Positions 13,891 through 21,590 of a stretch of 34,973 nt of DNA are shown here, piece after piece (the first letter of the stretch is position 1; every line of letters begins with the position of its first letter). The position numbers and the translations under genes were made by a program. The notes beneath the pieces were generated by a model that made no database searches, was not told the DNA's origin, and saw nothing but the letters and a program-made list of their open reading frames with translations. The DNA is from DASVHF01 sp036382695 (GTDB lineage: Bacteria; Patescibacteriota; Microgenomatia; Woykebacterales; RBG-16-39-9b), in the NCBI GenBank assembly GCA_036382695.1, contig DASVHF010000071.1:1-34973 (forward strand). The letters run 5' to 3'.

Positions 13891-15165
13891 TTAAGCAAGT
13901 TGCTCCTTACTTCTAGTTGGTGGTGTCCAGCGCCCGGCTGAAGAGCTGAAAAAGCCAGGAATTATGGAGCTAAGCAGCACAAGTGAGACCACAAAGTGCA
14001 TCGGAAAGAAAAACAATCCGTAGAAAAGCATCTGTGGTTTTTTGTTCATCAGACCGATTACTACCGTTGTCGCATAATCAATTAAAAAGACGCCGATAAA
14101 GATATCACCAAAAACTAGATGTCTATACGGCCCAAAATGTTGGTAAAGGCTGGTAAATCCACCTAGTATAGAGTTTGCCCCCGAATACCAGGTTGGTACA
14201 AGATAAAGCAGCAAAAGGGGTACGAAAAGAACAAAAATAGAATTAGCTATCACTTCAAAAGAAAAAACCCCAAGTGTGAGCCAGAAAAAAGAAGGCCAAA
14301 TACCATTTGCTTTAACAGTCTGAAAAAATCCAATATTCCAGCGCCGTACTTGAGACACATAATCTTTCAGGTTATCTGGATACTGATCCCAAGCGATCAA
14401 TGAAGGGTGGTAACCTAGTTTTGCAATCTTCTTTTTGTGAAACTGGAAGGCAAGATTGAAATCCTCAATCAGTATACCTGGAGTATCGATTTTAAGTTGT
14501 TTCAATATGTCCGAGCGGTATATAGTACAAAATCCAGGAATCACATAATTAACGCTAGTATATTTCCAAGTCTGGCCATAGATCAACAAATATTGAAGCA
14601 TCCGGTTGAGTCGTTCCCGATAGGAAATGAAGTAGTATTTTAGACTCGGAATCCAGTGTTGCCGCCAGACTATTCTTGAACCAGCGAAAACTACTCCAAT
14701 AGTCGGATCGTTGAAAAAAGGCAAGGCTTTATTTATCAGTTGGCTATCAGGTCGGGTGTCAGCATCTAGTATGAAGATCAGTTTATATCTTTCATATAGT
14801 CGGTAATAGTCTAGCAAATAAACCATTGCCCTTGCCTTGCCTCGAGCAGGATCAAGTAGCGAAACGTTACAACCTTCCTCCTGTGCTATTTCGTATGTTT
14901 TGTCAACCCAGCCATCAGCAACAACATAAATTTGGCTTTTATCGAGCATTTTTTTAAGGGCTTGGATAGATTCGCGGATCACCAATTCTTCTTTGTGAGC
15001 TGGTAATATCACCGCGATATCGCTTGCTTTCATTTTGTTTGGGCCTGGCGCTGGATAGATGGATCTTTTGATAAATTTTTCGATTACAAATCGTATTAGA
15101 CCCACGATGGCCCAAAAGGTAACACTTATTCCTATCGGCAAGCCAAAAGGAGAAATTGGTTTCAT
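13891..15165 (-). CDS. family 2 processive glycosyltransferase, integral membrane
   Basis: 424 residues. One N-terminal membrane helix (about 10-28), a cytoplasmic GT-A domain (about 48-280) and three or four C-terminal helices (about 285-405) give the cellulose/hyaluronan synthase-like layout. Catalytic motifs: ADGWVD, DAD (D134, D136), ED (E234, D235) and QVRRW (Q272, R275, W276), the QxxRW mark of processive enzymes. It would polymerise a nucleotide-sugar-derived glycan and move it across the membrane. It is last in an operon behind a nucleotide-sugar dehydrogenase and an epimerase/decarboxylase (2-nt gap from the latter), whose product may be its donor. Donor and polymer are unknown. Confidence 0.88.
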   Translation of the reverse strand: MKPISPFGLPIGISVTFWAIVGLIRFVIEKFIKRSIYPAPGPNKMKASDIAVILPAHKEELVIRESIQALKKMLDKSQIYVVADGWVDKTYEIAQEEGCNVSLLDPARGKARAMVYLLDYYRLYERYKLIFILDADTRPDSQLINKALPFFNDPTIGVVFAGSRIVWRQHWIPSLKYYFISYRERLNRMLQYLLIYGQTWKYTSVNYVIPGFCTIYRSDILKQLKIDTPGILIEDFNLAFQFHKKKIAKLGYHPSLIAWDQYPDNLKDYVSQVRRWNIGFFQTVKANGIWPSFFWLTLGVFSFEVIANSIFVLFVPLLLLYLVPTWYSGANSILGGFTSLYQHFGPYRHLVFGDIFIGVFLIDYATTVVIGLMNKKPQMLFYGLFFFPMHFVVSLVLLSSIIPGFFSSSAGRWTPPTRSKEQLA

Positions 15166-15167
15166 TT

Positions 15168-16124
15168 TTAACCTACTTTCTGCGGTTCTAATTCGTTGAA
15201 AAGCTGGGCAAGTCCTTCTTCGAGGCGGATTTTTGGAGACCAGCCAAGTGAGGTAATTTTCCCCAAGTCTGGGCGACGAGATTGATGATCGTGGGCGGGT
15301 CTGTCCTCATGTTTAATTCCAACGTCCCTACCAGCAAGTTTAAGCATAAGTTTCGCAATATCGGCAATTGTAACTTCTTCAGCACCACCAATATTGTAAA
15401 CTTGACCGCTCTCACCTTTTCTCATCGTCAATACCAAACCCTGTACCAAATCGCTCGCGTGACAAAAAGTCCTTTTCTGCGTTCCATCTCCATGAATGGT
15501 TAAGGGGCTGCTGTTACTTAGCTGGTTGAAAAATTTTGGAATCACACGCTGATCCTTCTCTGACATATTCGGGCCATAGGTATTGAAGACACGCGCAATT
15601 TTCCCATCCAACCTACACCTACGGCAGTACATAACAATTAAACTTTCAGCGAACCGCTTTCCTTCTTCATATGGACTTCTTATTCCAGTCGGGTCAACAT
15701 TACCGGTATATTCCTCTTTTTGGGGATAAACCTGCGGATCACCATAAACTTCCGATGAACTCGTAAATAAAAATTTGGCCCTGGCCTTGAGAGCAATATC
15801 AAGAATATTTTGTGTCCCTGCAGATGAAGCTAAAAGCATTTCTCTCGCCAAAGGTACTAGGTTTGGTACGCCTGTCGGACAGGCCAGGTGATACACTTCA
15901 TCAAAGCCTTCTCTTTCAAGCGCAAGTTTTTGACCCGAGTCTAGGCTCGCCACATCGGCTTGAAGGAAAGTGAAGTTGTCTCTTGCGGCAAGTTTATTAA
16001 TATTTTTAGGCGAACCAGTAATAAAGTTGTCCAATCCAAAGACCGAATCTCCTTCATCCAAAAGGTGTTCGGCTAAATTAGACCCGATAAAACCGGCTAC
16101 TCCGGTGATCAATATTTTTTTCAT
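15168..16124 (-). CDS. NAD-dependent epimerase/dehydratase (UDP-glucuronate decarboxylase-like)
   Basis: 318 residues, an extended short-chain dehydrogenase. NAD-binding GVAGFIG (8-14), TSSSEVYGDP with the catalytic Ser/Thr, and YEEGK (Y152, K156). IRSPYEEGKRFAESL and ARVFNTYGPNM are very close to UDP-glucuronate decarboxylases (UDP-xylose synthases), which fits its coupling (ATGA) to an upstream UDP-sugar dehydrogenase that makes a uronic acid. HLACPTGVPN replaces the usual HLASPASP, so a 4-epimerase cannot be excluded. Second gene of the polysaccharide operon. Confidence 0.85.
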   Translation of the reverse strand: MKKILITGVAGFIGSNLAEHLLDEGDSVFGLDNFITGSPKNINKLAARDNFTFLQADVASLDSGQKLALEREGFDEVYHLACPTGVPNLVPLAREMLLASSAGTQNILDIALKARAKFLFTSSSEVYGDPQVYPQKEEYTGNVDPTGIRSPYEEGKRFAESLIVMYCRRCRLDGKIARVFNTYGPNMSEKDQRVIPKFFNQLSNSSPLTIHGDGTQKRTFCHASDLVQGLVLTMRKGESGQVYNIGGAEEVTIADIAKLMLKLAGRDVGIKHEDRPAHDHQSRRPDLGKITSLGWSPKIRLEEGLAQLFNELEPQKVG

Positions 16125-17410
16125 ACTAGATGTTTATCAATCTTCAAAAGGTTATTTCGGGCAAGTTTTTTCATGATATTTCTACAATCTATTATTGGTT
16201 TGTCAAGATCCGCTAGCATTTCGTAGGGGGCATTTTGATGGTCGGTGGCTATCACAACAACATCTTGCTGCAAAAGTGTTTCGTAATCCATCAGCTTTGA
16301 AGTGTGACCATTTAGTTTTGGAACATTTGGATCAAAATATGAAACACTAAAGCCTTGTCTTTCTGCCTCTTCCCATATTTTTAAAGCTGGTGATTCTCGC
16401 GTGTCACAACTACCAGGTTTATATGCAATACCAACAAGCAGCATTTTGGCTTTTTTACCGTTTGGCCGACCGTTTAAGGCGCGTTTTGCCTCTTGAACGA
16501 TTTTTTTAGGTTGGGCTTCATTTACCGCAAGTGCAGATTCAACAATGCCCAAACTAACCCCTTTGCTCTTCGCTTCTTCAACTAAATAAACGGGGTCGAC
16601 CGGAATACAATGACCCCCCACACCAGGACCTGGGTAGTGGGGCATAAAGGCGTATGGTTTGGTCGCCGCAGCATCTATAACTTCCCAAATATCAATACCA
16701 GCAGCATCGGCATAATTTTTTATCTCATTAACTAGACTAATATTGACTAACCGAAAGGTGTTTTCTAGCATTTTTGTAAGTTCAGCTGCTTCTGCTGAAC
16801 TTGTTGGTACTACTTCGTTTATGAAATTCGAATAAAACTCAGCTGCTAAACGGGTCGACATCTCATCTATGCCCCCGACCACCCTTGGTATGTTTTTTAC
16901 GGCAAATAGGGTATTGCCTGGATCAACACGTTCCGGAGAAATAGCTAAGTAGAAATCTCGACCGCATTTCTTACCTCTCCCCTCAAAGATCGGCAAAACA
17001 ACGTTTCGCAAAGTACCAGGTGCAACAGTGCTTTCAACTATGACTAACTGCTCTCGGCTTTGCAGATTAGCTACATCACTAACTGCCTGTGTCAAAAAGT
17101 TTAGGTCGGGTTTACGATTTTTACCTAGCGGCGTAGGTACACAGACACAAATAACATCGCAGTTTTCTGAAATTTTAATATCGACCGCCCCAGTGAATAG
17201 CTTGTGGTTAACACTCAGCAATTTATTTCTGTCCACGTCAAAACCGTAGGTTTGAAAACCAGTTGAAACAAGAGCTTGTACCAGAGCCTGACCGACATAA
17301 CCGACTCCAACAACGCCTACTTTAGCTTCTCGAGGATTGACTTTTAGTCTTAGCTTGGAAGTGGTTGTGGTTCCAAAAAAATTTTTTAATTTTAGCTTCG
17401 ATAATTCCAC
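16121..17410 (-). CDS. UDP-glucose/UDP-GlcNAc 6-dehydrogenase family
   Basis: 429 residues. Oxidises C6 of a UDP-hexose to the uronic acid with two NAD+. Rossmann motif GVGYVG (35-40), VPTPLGKNRKPDL, ESTVAPGT, SPERVDPGN (158-166) and catalytic C268 in GVGGHCIPVDP. SPERxDPGN and the long C-terminal domain favour the WbpA (UDP-GlcNAc) branch over plain UDP-glucose dehydrogenases, but the partner gene looks like a glucuronate decarboxylase, so substrate choice is open. A GTG start gives about 30 extra residues before the Rossmann fold. No strong Shine-Dalgarno is seen. It heads the polysaccharide operon under the promoter at 17515-17544. Confidence 0.88.
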   Translation of the reverse strand: MELSKLKLKNFFGTTTTSKLRLKVNPREAKVGVVGVGYVGQALVQALVSTGFQTYGFDVDRNKLLSVNHKLFTGAVDIKISENCDVICVCVPTPLGKNRKPDLNFLTQAVSDVANLQSREQLVIVESTVAPGTLRNVVLPIFEGRGKKCGRDFYLAISPERVDPGNTLFAVKNIPRVVGGIDEMSTRLAAEFYSNFINEVVPTSSAEAAELTKMLENTFRLVNISLVNEIKNYADAAGIDIWEVIDAAATKPYAFMPHYPGPGVGGHCIPVDPVYLVEEAKSKGVSLGIVESALAVNEAQPKKIVQEAKRALNGRPNGKKAKMLLVGIAYKPGSCDTRESPALKIWEEAERQGFSVSYFDPNVPKLNGHTSKLMDYETLLQQDVVVIATDHQNAPYEMLADLDKPIIDCRNIMKKLARNNLLKIDKHLV

Positions 17411-17514
17411 GATAATTTACACTCGTGGACAGCTTTTTGGAGCAGCTCAAAGTGGGACAGAGGCAGATTTCTTATAGATTTGGCAGAGGCAGTGAGAAGG
17501 TGAGAACCAGGCTC

Positions 17515-17544
17515 ATTTTAGTTTATAGCAGGCTTATTTGTCAA
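17515..17544 (-). promoter_or_regulatory. promoter of the polysaccharide operon
   Basis: TTGACA (17539-17544), 18-nt spacer, TAAAAT (17515-17520) on the minus strand. About 100 nt of leader follow before the GTG. The leader contains CAGAGGCAG twice (17458-17466, 17484-17492). Confidence 0.6.
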
Positions 17545-17569
17545 CCGATGCTGTTTTGTGCGCTACGAG

Positions 17570-18337
17570 TCAACTATTTAAAACTGTAAGAAGCTCCCGA
17601 TGAATCTTTCGGTTGGAAGCAACTATATTATTCTTATCGAAATTCCACTCTTCCCCATTTAAATCAGTCGCGGCACCGCCAGCCTCGCGAACAAGAAGAG
17701 CACCAGCAGCATGGTCTCTCCATCCGTTTCCAAGATCAATCCTGGCTTCAAATTTACCTGATGCGACATATGCGAGATCTAGGGAAAGCGAACCAAACAC
17801 TCTAGGTGTCCTAATTTTTGTGCTTACCTTGTTAAAGACTTCTGCGAACACTTCTTTATTTTCCTTCTGACGCCCTCTACCAAAAACTACCAAGCTTTCT
17901 GATAAATCACCGACGTCGCTAACCCGGATTTTTTCTCCATTTAAAAAGGCGCCTTTTCCCGCCTCAGTAGAAAATAATTCGTCTGTCGCCGGATTATGAA
18001 CAGCACAAAGCAAGGTCTCTTTATTTTTTACAAGGGCGATAGTTATGTTAAACAACGGGATGCCGCAGACAAAATTACTCGTCCCATCAATCGGATCTAC
18101 CAACCAGAGGTATTCTGATTTTTTATCGATGAGGCCTTTTTCCTCGGAGGATATACTATAATCTGGAAAGTTTCTTTGCAGAATTAATAAAATCCGCTCC
18201 TCTACCTTCAAGTCATACCTAGTCACTGGACTATTATCCTTTTTAAACTTAACTTTTAAATTTCGACCGAACCCATCTTGCAATATCTTTCCGGCCTCTT
18301 TCGCTGCTTTTATTGCGACTTCCAGTTCTTTTTTCAA
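17570..18337 (-). CDS. inositol monophosphatase family phosphatase
   Basis: 255 residues from the TTG at 18335-18337. I prefer it to a TTG four codons earlier because GGAG lies 6 nt upstream, inside the last codons of the mutase gene. The family uses Mg2+ to hydrolyse sugar or nucleotide phosphates (SuhB, CysQ, FBPase IV). Metal-binding motif 1 is VDPIDGTSNFVCGIP, with SSEEKG before it; motif 2 is GWRDHAAGALLVREAGG. VTRYDLKVEERI is family-typical. It follows the phosphohexomutase with only 2 nt between stop and start, so it probably handles a hexose phosphate or inositol phosphate in the same pathway. Confidence 0.88.
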   Translation of the reverse strand: MKKELEVAIKAAKEAGKILQDGFGRNLKVKFKKDNSPVTRYDLKVEERILLILQRNFPDYSISSEEKGLIDKKSEYLWLVDPIDGTSNFVCGIPLFNITIALVKNKETLLCAVHNPATDELFSTEAGKGAFLNGEKIRVSDVGDLSESLVVFGRGRQKENKEVFAEVFNKVSTKIRTPRVFGSLSLDLAYVASGKFEARIDLGNGWRDHAAGALLVREAGGAATDLNGEEWNFDKNNIVASNRKIHRELLTVLNS

Positions 18338-18339
18338 AT

Positions 18340-20154
18340 TTAACTCCAATGGCTTTTAATTTTAAGACCTCGCAATTTTTTACCCAAAATCTTATCCTGA
18401 TAATTATACATATCTTTTTCTATACCTTCAGCCAACGCATCTACTTGCCTCTTTACATCTCCTAAATCCCCATCCACCTTACCATAAGTTTGTAAGTAAT
18501 ACTTAAATTGAGGCTGTGTCCCAGAAGGCCTGGTTGAAAGTCTTACCCTCTCATCTGGAGAAAGGATAAAGGTTATTTCATCACCCGTTATCCCTGCAAT
18601 GTATTTTTCTGGGGCTGCCAATTTTGGATCTAACTTATCAACTACTTTCAGCACTTTAAGGCCAGCAAGTTCTTTTGGCGGGTCTGCTCTAACAGCCTTG
18701 TAAAGTTTTTCTATATCTTCAAACCCTTCCTTACCCGATACTTCAACTTGATATAAAACATTTCGGTAATATCCATACTTCTGGTAAATTCCGTCTAAAT
18801 ACTGCGTTATAATTTTGTTTTTATCTTTTAGCCAAGACACCATTTCAGCGGCAGTAAGAGCAGCGATAGCCGCATCCTTATCTCTGATGAAATCTCCTCG
18901 GCAATACCCACAGGTGTCTTCAAATGAAAACACAAAATCCTTGGGGTTTTCCATCTTTTCTACGACCTGTCCAATCCACTTATACCCAACCAAAAGATCG
19001 TCTACGTGGCTTATCCCAAAACTATTTGCAATATCGGTGGCAAGCGTAGTACTCAAATATGTTTTTATATAAAGATTTTCTTTCTTTAGCTCCCCCTTTT
19101 CCTTCTTCAAGGAAAGGATAAAGTAAAGCATTGCGCAGGCAATCTCGTTTGCTGTCAAATATTGTAGTTTCCTAGAATTTTTGTCTATCTTGAAAGCCGC
19201 CCCAATCCTACAAGCGTCTGGATCAGTACAAATGGCTATGTCCGCTCCTATTTCCTCGCCCAATTTTATGGGCAATTCCATCACTTGTTCAAATTCCGGA
19301 TTTATATAATCACCAAAGGCTGTCGGAAAGTTTTCGTCCGGTTTTTCTTGCTCTTCAACTACAGAAACATCAAATCCCTCTTTTTGTAGAATTGGCAGGG
19401 CATTTGTGGTACCAACACTGTGAATTGGGCTAAATGAAACCTTAGCTGACCTGCTTTTTACTAAGGAAAGTTTGAGTAGTTTTTCAAAATACTTATCGTC
19501 AACCTCTTTTCCTACCGATTGGATAAAACCTTTACCTTGAGCTTCTTTAAAACTCATTTTCTTGATTTTTTGTACACTTAGTACCAAACTCATAAATTTT
19601 TCGTCCATTGGGGGTACAACTTGGCCGCCATCTTGCCAAAAGAATTTAAACCCATTATCAGTTCTTGGGTTATGTGAAGCGGTAAGTTCAACGCCAGCTA
19701 TTGTTTTAAGATGCCTAATAGCAAAGGAAATTTCCGGCGTGGAACGAATACCGTCAAAAAGAAAGGTCTTTATCCCATTACCAGCCAGAACTTCACAAGT
19801 AAGTCTAGCAAATTCAACTGAGAATTTCCTAACTTCGTGACCAACTATCACACCCCTATTCTTTGCTTTCTGCCCAAAATCTTCAATAAACTGCGCAAGT
19901 CCTTGAGCAGCCTCTCCGATTGTACGAAGGTTTATTCGGTTTGGCCCAACGCCAATTTTGCCACGGATTCCACCGGTCCCAATCCTAATATGGGTGTAAA
20001 ACGAGTCCTCAAGCTCTTTCCAATATTCTTCCTTGATTAACTTATCAATTTCTGCTTTATAGAGCTGGAACTCTTTTTCGCTTAACCATCTCTTCAGGTT
20101 TTCAAAAGATTCCTTGGAAAGATTTTTCGAGGATTTTTCTAAAATATCATTCAT
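18340..20154 (-). CDS. alpha-D-phosphohexomutase (PGM2-type phosphoglucomutase/phosphomannomutase)
   Basis: 604 residues, the long PGM2-like form of the superfamily. It interconverts hexose-1- and hexose-6-phosphates, supplying nucleotide-sugar synthesis. Phosphoserine loop TASHNP (S160) followed by NGFKFFW; sugar-binding FEDTCGYC in place of FEExxGY; phosphate-binding RPSGTQP near the C-terminus. The metal loop reads DPDACR (D311, D313, C315), so the third aspartate of the DxDxDR consensus is cysteine; the codon is clearly TGT (19210-19212). Heads a two-gene operon with the inositol-phosphatase-like gene under the promoter at 20178-20207. ATG start. Confidence 0.9.
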   Translation of the reverse strand: MNDILEKSSKNLSKESFENLKRWLSEKEFQLYKAEIDKLIKEEYWKELEDSFYTHIRIGTGGIRGKIGVGPNRINLRTIGEAAQGLAQFIEDFGQKAKNRGVIVGHEVRKFSVEFARLTCEVLAGNGIKTFLFDGIRSTPEISFAIRHLKTIAGVELTASHNPRTDNGFKFFWQDGGQVVPPMDEKFMSLVLSVQKIKKMSFKEAQGKGFIQSVGKEVDDKYFEKLLKLSLVKSRSAKVSFSPIHSVGTTNALPILQKEGFDVSVVEEQEKPDENFPTAFGDYINPEFEQVMELPIKLGEEIGADIAICTDPDACRIGAAFKIDKNSRKLQYLTANEIACAMLYFILSLKKEKGELKKENLYIKTYLSTTLATDIANSFGISHVDDLLVGYKWIGQVVEKMENPKDFVFSFEDTCGYCRGDFIRDKDAAIAALTAAEMVSWLKDKNKIITQYLDGIYQKYGYYRNVLYQVEVSGKEGFEDIEKLYKAVRADPPKELAGLKVLKVVDKLDPKLAAPEKYIAGITGDEITFILSPDERVRLSTRPSGTQPQFKYYLQTYGKVDGDLGDVKRQVDALAEGIEKDMYNYQDKILGKKLRGLKIKSHWS

Positions 20155-20177
20155 AATTAAGGGTAAGAATCCACTTG

Positions 20178-20207
20178 ATTATACTTGAAATTAGGTAGTC
20201 GAAGCAA
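20178..20207 (-). promoter_or_regulatory. promoter of the phosphohexomutase operon
   Basis: TTGCTT (20202-20207), 18-nt spacer, perfect TATAAT (20178-20183), 24 nt before the ATG. Confidence 0.6.
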
Positions 20208-20217
20208 GGAATCGAGG

Positions 20218-20763
20218 CTATTTTCTAGCTATGGCCAGCACTGGTTTTTTAACTAATCTCAATATCAACTCATAACCGCCAAAAAAGACGCCGGTGTAGA
20301 AAAGATCGCCTAAAAGGGTATTTCTGAAAAATGGAACAGCCATTGTGTAGGCTTCAACTAATCCGGCTAAGTTTCTCGGGTACCAACCACCAAGCCAGAC
20401 CGCGAAATTGGTGATTAGAAAGAATAACACTGACGAGCCGACAGCGGCTAAAACGACGGTTCTTGGTAATTTACGATTTTTTAACCACAATCCAATCAAA
20501 CCAGTTAGAACAAACGATCCGTAAACTGAAATCATCACGACTGGCGAGTAAAAACCAATAAAAATATCACTTAGAAACATTGCCACCAACGGAACTAAAA
20601 TTGCCCAGCGACGGTCCAAATATGCCCCGCCAAACAAAGCCATCGCAGCAATTGGTGTAAAGTTCGGTGCGTGAGGAACTATCCTAGCAAGTACCGCTAA
20701 TCCAATGATAAGCGAAGGATTAACCAACTTGCTTAAATAAGTTTTTAATTGTATTTTGCTCAT
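20218..20763 (-). CDS. DUF6580-family membrane protein, candidate cobamide transporter component
   Basis: 181 residues from the ATG at 20761-20763. About six hydrophobic helices. The N-terminal ARIVPHAPNFTPIAAMALFG and GGAYLDRRW are the hallmark of the DUF6580 family, described only as putative transport proteins. Size and helix count resemble substrate-binding S components of ECF transporters, but I see no AxxxA helix that would prove it. It is 9 nt behind the DUF4430 gene under one cobalamin riboswitch, so I infer a role in moving cobamide or a precursor across the membrane. No ATPase or T-component gene is in the window. Confidence 0.8.
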   Translation of the reverse strand: MSKIQLKTYLSKLVNPSLIIGLAVLARIVPHAPNFTPIAAMALFGGAYLDRRWAILVPLVAMFLSDIFIGFYSPVVMISVYGSFVLTGLIGLWLKNRKLPRTVVLAAVGSSVLFFLITNFAVWLGGWYPRNLAGLVEAYTMAVPFFRNTLLGDLFYTGVFFGGYELILRLVKKPVLAIARK

Positions 20764-20772
20764 AGTCAAGTG

Positions 20773-21204
20773 TCAGAATCTACTGATTCGCCACTCTATT
20801 TTGTCGCCATTCTTTACTTTGTAAGAACCTGCACCGACTTGTGAGGACTCGCCGTTAATTAGTAACTCCCAAAATTCCTTTTTCGCTTCATCGGCTTTTC
20901 TCCCATTAATAGAAGTCACAAAAGCCATTTCTCCCTCACCGCTTGTTTCAATGTCGGCGACTTGGCTAGTCGCTTCCAATGCAGTCAAGCCTTCTTTTAC
21001 CTCAAGGTCCTGCACACTTAAAACCTGGCTATCATCCCCAGGATTTATTGTGATTGACGCTTTTACCTTTTTGACTTGTTCCTCGTGTGTAACAGCACTC
21101 GGTGTAATTTCACCTTTTTCTTGGACGTTGGTGCTTACAAAGTAACCCGCTGCAATCACAAGTATTCCTATGACTATTGCAATTATCCACTTTCGCGTTT
21201 TCAT
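20773..21204 (-). CDS. membrane-anchored DUF4430 (transcobalamin-like) protein
   Basis: 143 residues from the ATG at 21202-21204; a TTG four codons upstream lies in the terminator tail. One N-terminal helix (about 6-24) acts as an export anchor, then a short linker and one DUF4430 domain (about 50-143). Family marks are EGLTALEAT, FVTSINGRKADEAKKEFWEL, LINGESSQVGAGSYKVKNGD and KIEWRI. DUF4430 is related to the C-terminal domain of the B12 carriers intrinsic factor and transcobalamin. With a cobalamin riboswitch directly upstream and a transporter-like gene directly downstream, I infer an extracytoplasmic B12-binding lipoprotein-like receptor, though it has an anchor helix and no lipobox. Confidence 0.85.
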   Translation of the reverse strand: MKTRKWIIAIVIGILVIAAGYFVSTNVQEKGEITPSAVTHEEQVKKVKASITINPGDDSQVLSVQDLEVKEGLTALEATSQVADIETSGEGEMAFVTSINGRKADEAKKEFWELLINGESSQVGAGSYKVKNGDKIEWRISRF

Positions 21205-21214
21205 ATTCTCAAGC

Positions 21215-21238
21215 AAAAAACCAACCGCAAAGTTGGTT
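21215..21238 (-). terminator. intrinsic terminator (riboswitch expression platform)
   Basis: AACCAAC and GTTGGTT (21232-21238, 21219-21225) form a perfect 7-bp stem with loop TTTGCG, followed on the minus strand by an unbroken T-run (to 21215). It sits between the riboswitch and the DUF4430 ATG, 11 nt from the start codon. Confidence 0.8.
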
Positions 21239-21239
21239 G

Positions 21240-21425
21240 GTTAAGAGTTTCTTAGTCACCTCCTTTGCTCGAAGGAATCCTTCGACAGCCGTTTGGCTTC
21301 TCAGGACAAGTCCAAAGGCGGGGTTCTGGGTTTACCCCGATTCAATCGGGGTTTACAGTAGCGGCACTCCCACGGAATTACGCCGTGATTCACCCGTGTT
21401 TCCTTTGATCTTTGGATTTTTAAAG
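21240..21425 (-). promoter_or_regulatory. cobalamin (B12) riboswitch
   Basis: Minus-strand RNA features of the cobalamin aptamer: GGAAACACGGGTGAATCACG, then AATTCCGTGGGAGTGCCGC and CTACTGTAAACC, which corresponds to the conserved GGTGxAA...TCC...GCCGCxACTGT core. It is followed by an extensible hairpin (CCCCGATTGAATCGGGG) and CCCAGAACCCCGCC, matching the B12-box region. Hairpins AGCCAAACGGCT and CGAAGGATTCCTTCG lie downstream, before the terminator. In most such switches B12 binding turns the gene off, so DUF4430 and DUF6580 would be made when B12 is scarce. The sequence 21462-21590 between the promoter and nrdJ shows no gene. Confidence 0.88.
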
Positions 21426-21432
21426 TAACATT

Positions 21433-21461
21433 ACACTACAAACTTTAGACCAATCTGTCAA
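21433..21461 (-). promoter_or_regulatory. promoter of the riboswitch-DUF4430-DUF6580 unit
   Basis: TTGACA (21456-21461), 17-nt spacer, TAGTGT (21433-21438). It shows that the B12-controlled genes have their own promoter separate from nrdR-nrdJ. Confidence 0.6.
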
Positions 21462-21590
21462 GACAAAATCAACATTCGCTATGACCACAAGAATAAATCG
21501 CTCCGTAACTAAATAATTTCGCTAGCGCTTCAATAATTTAGGTACTCCCGCGCTTTGCGACCACTTCGTGGACTAAACATTTCTTACAAC

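Noticed and set aside
17458..17492. Two copies of CAGAGGCAG in the polysaccharide operon leader
   Set aside because: Nine-base direct repeat, short enough to be chance; no palindrome.
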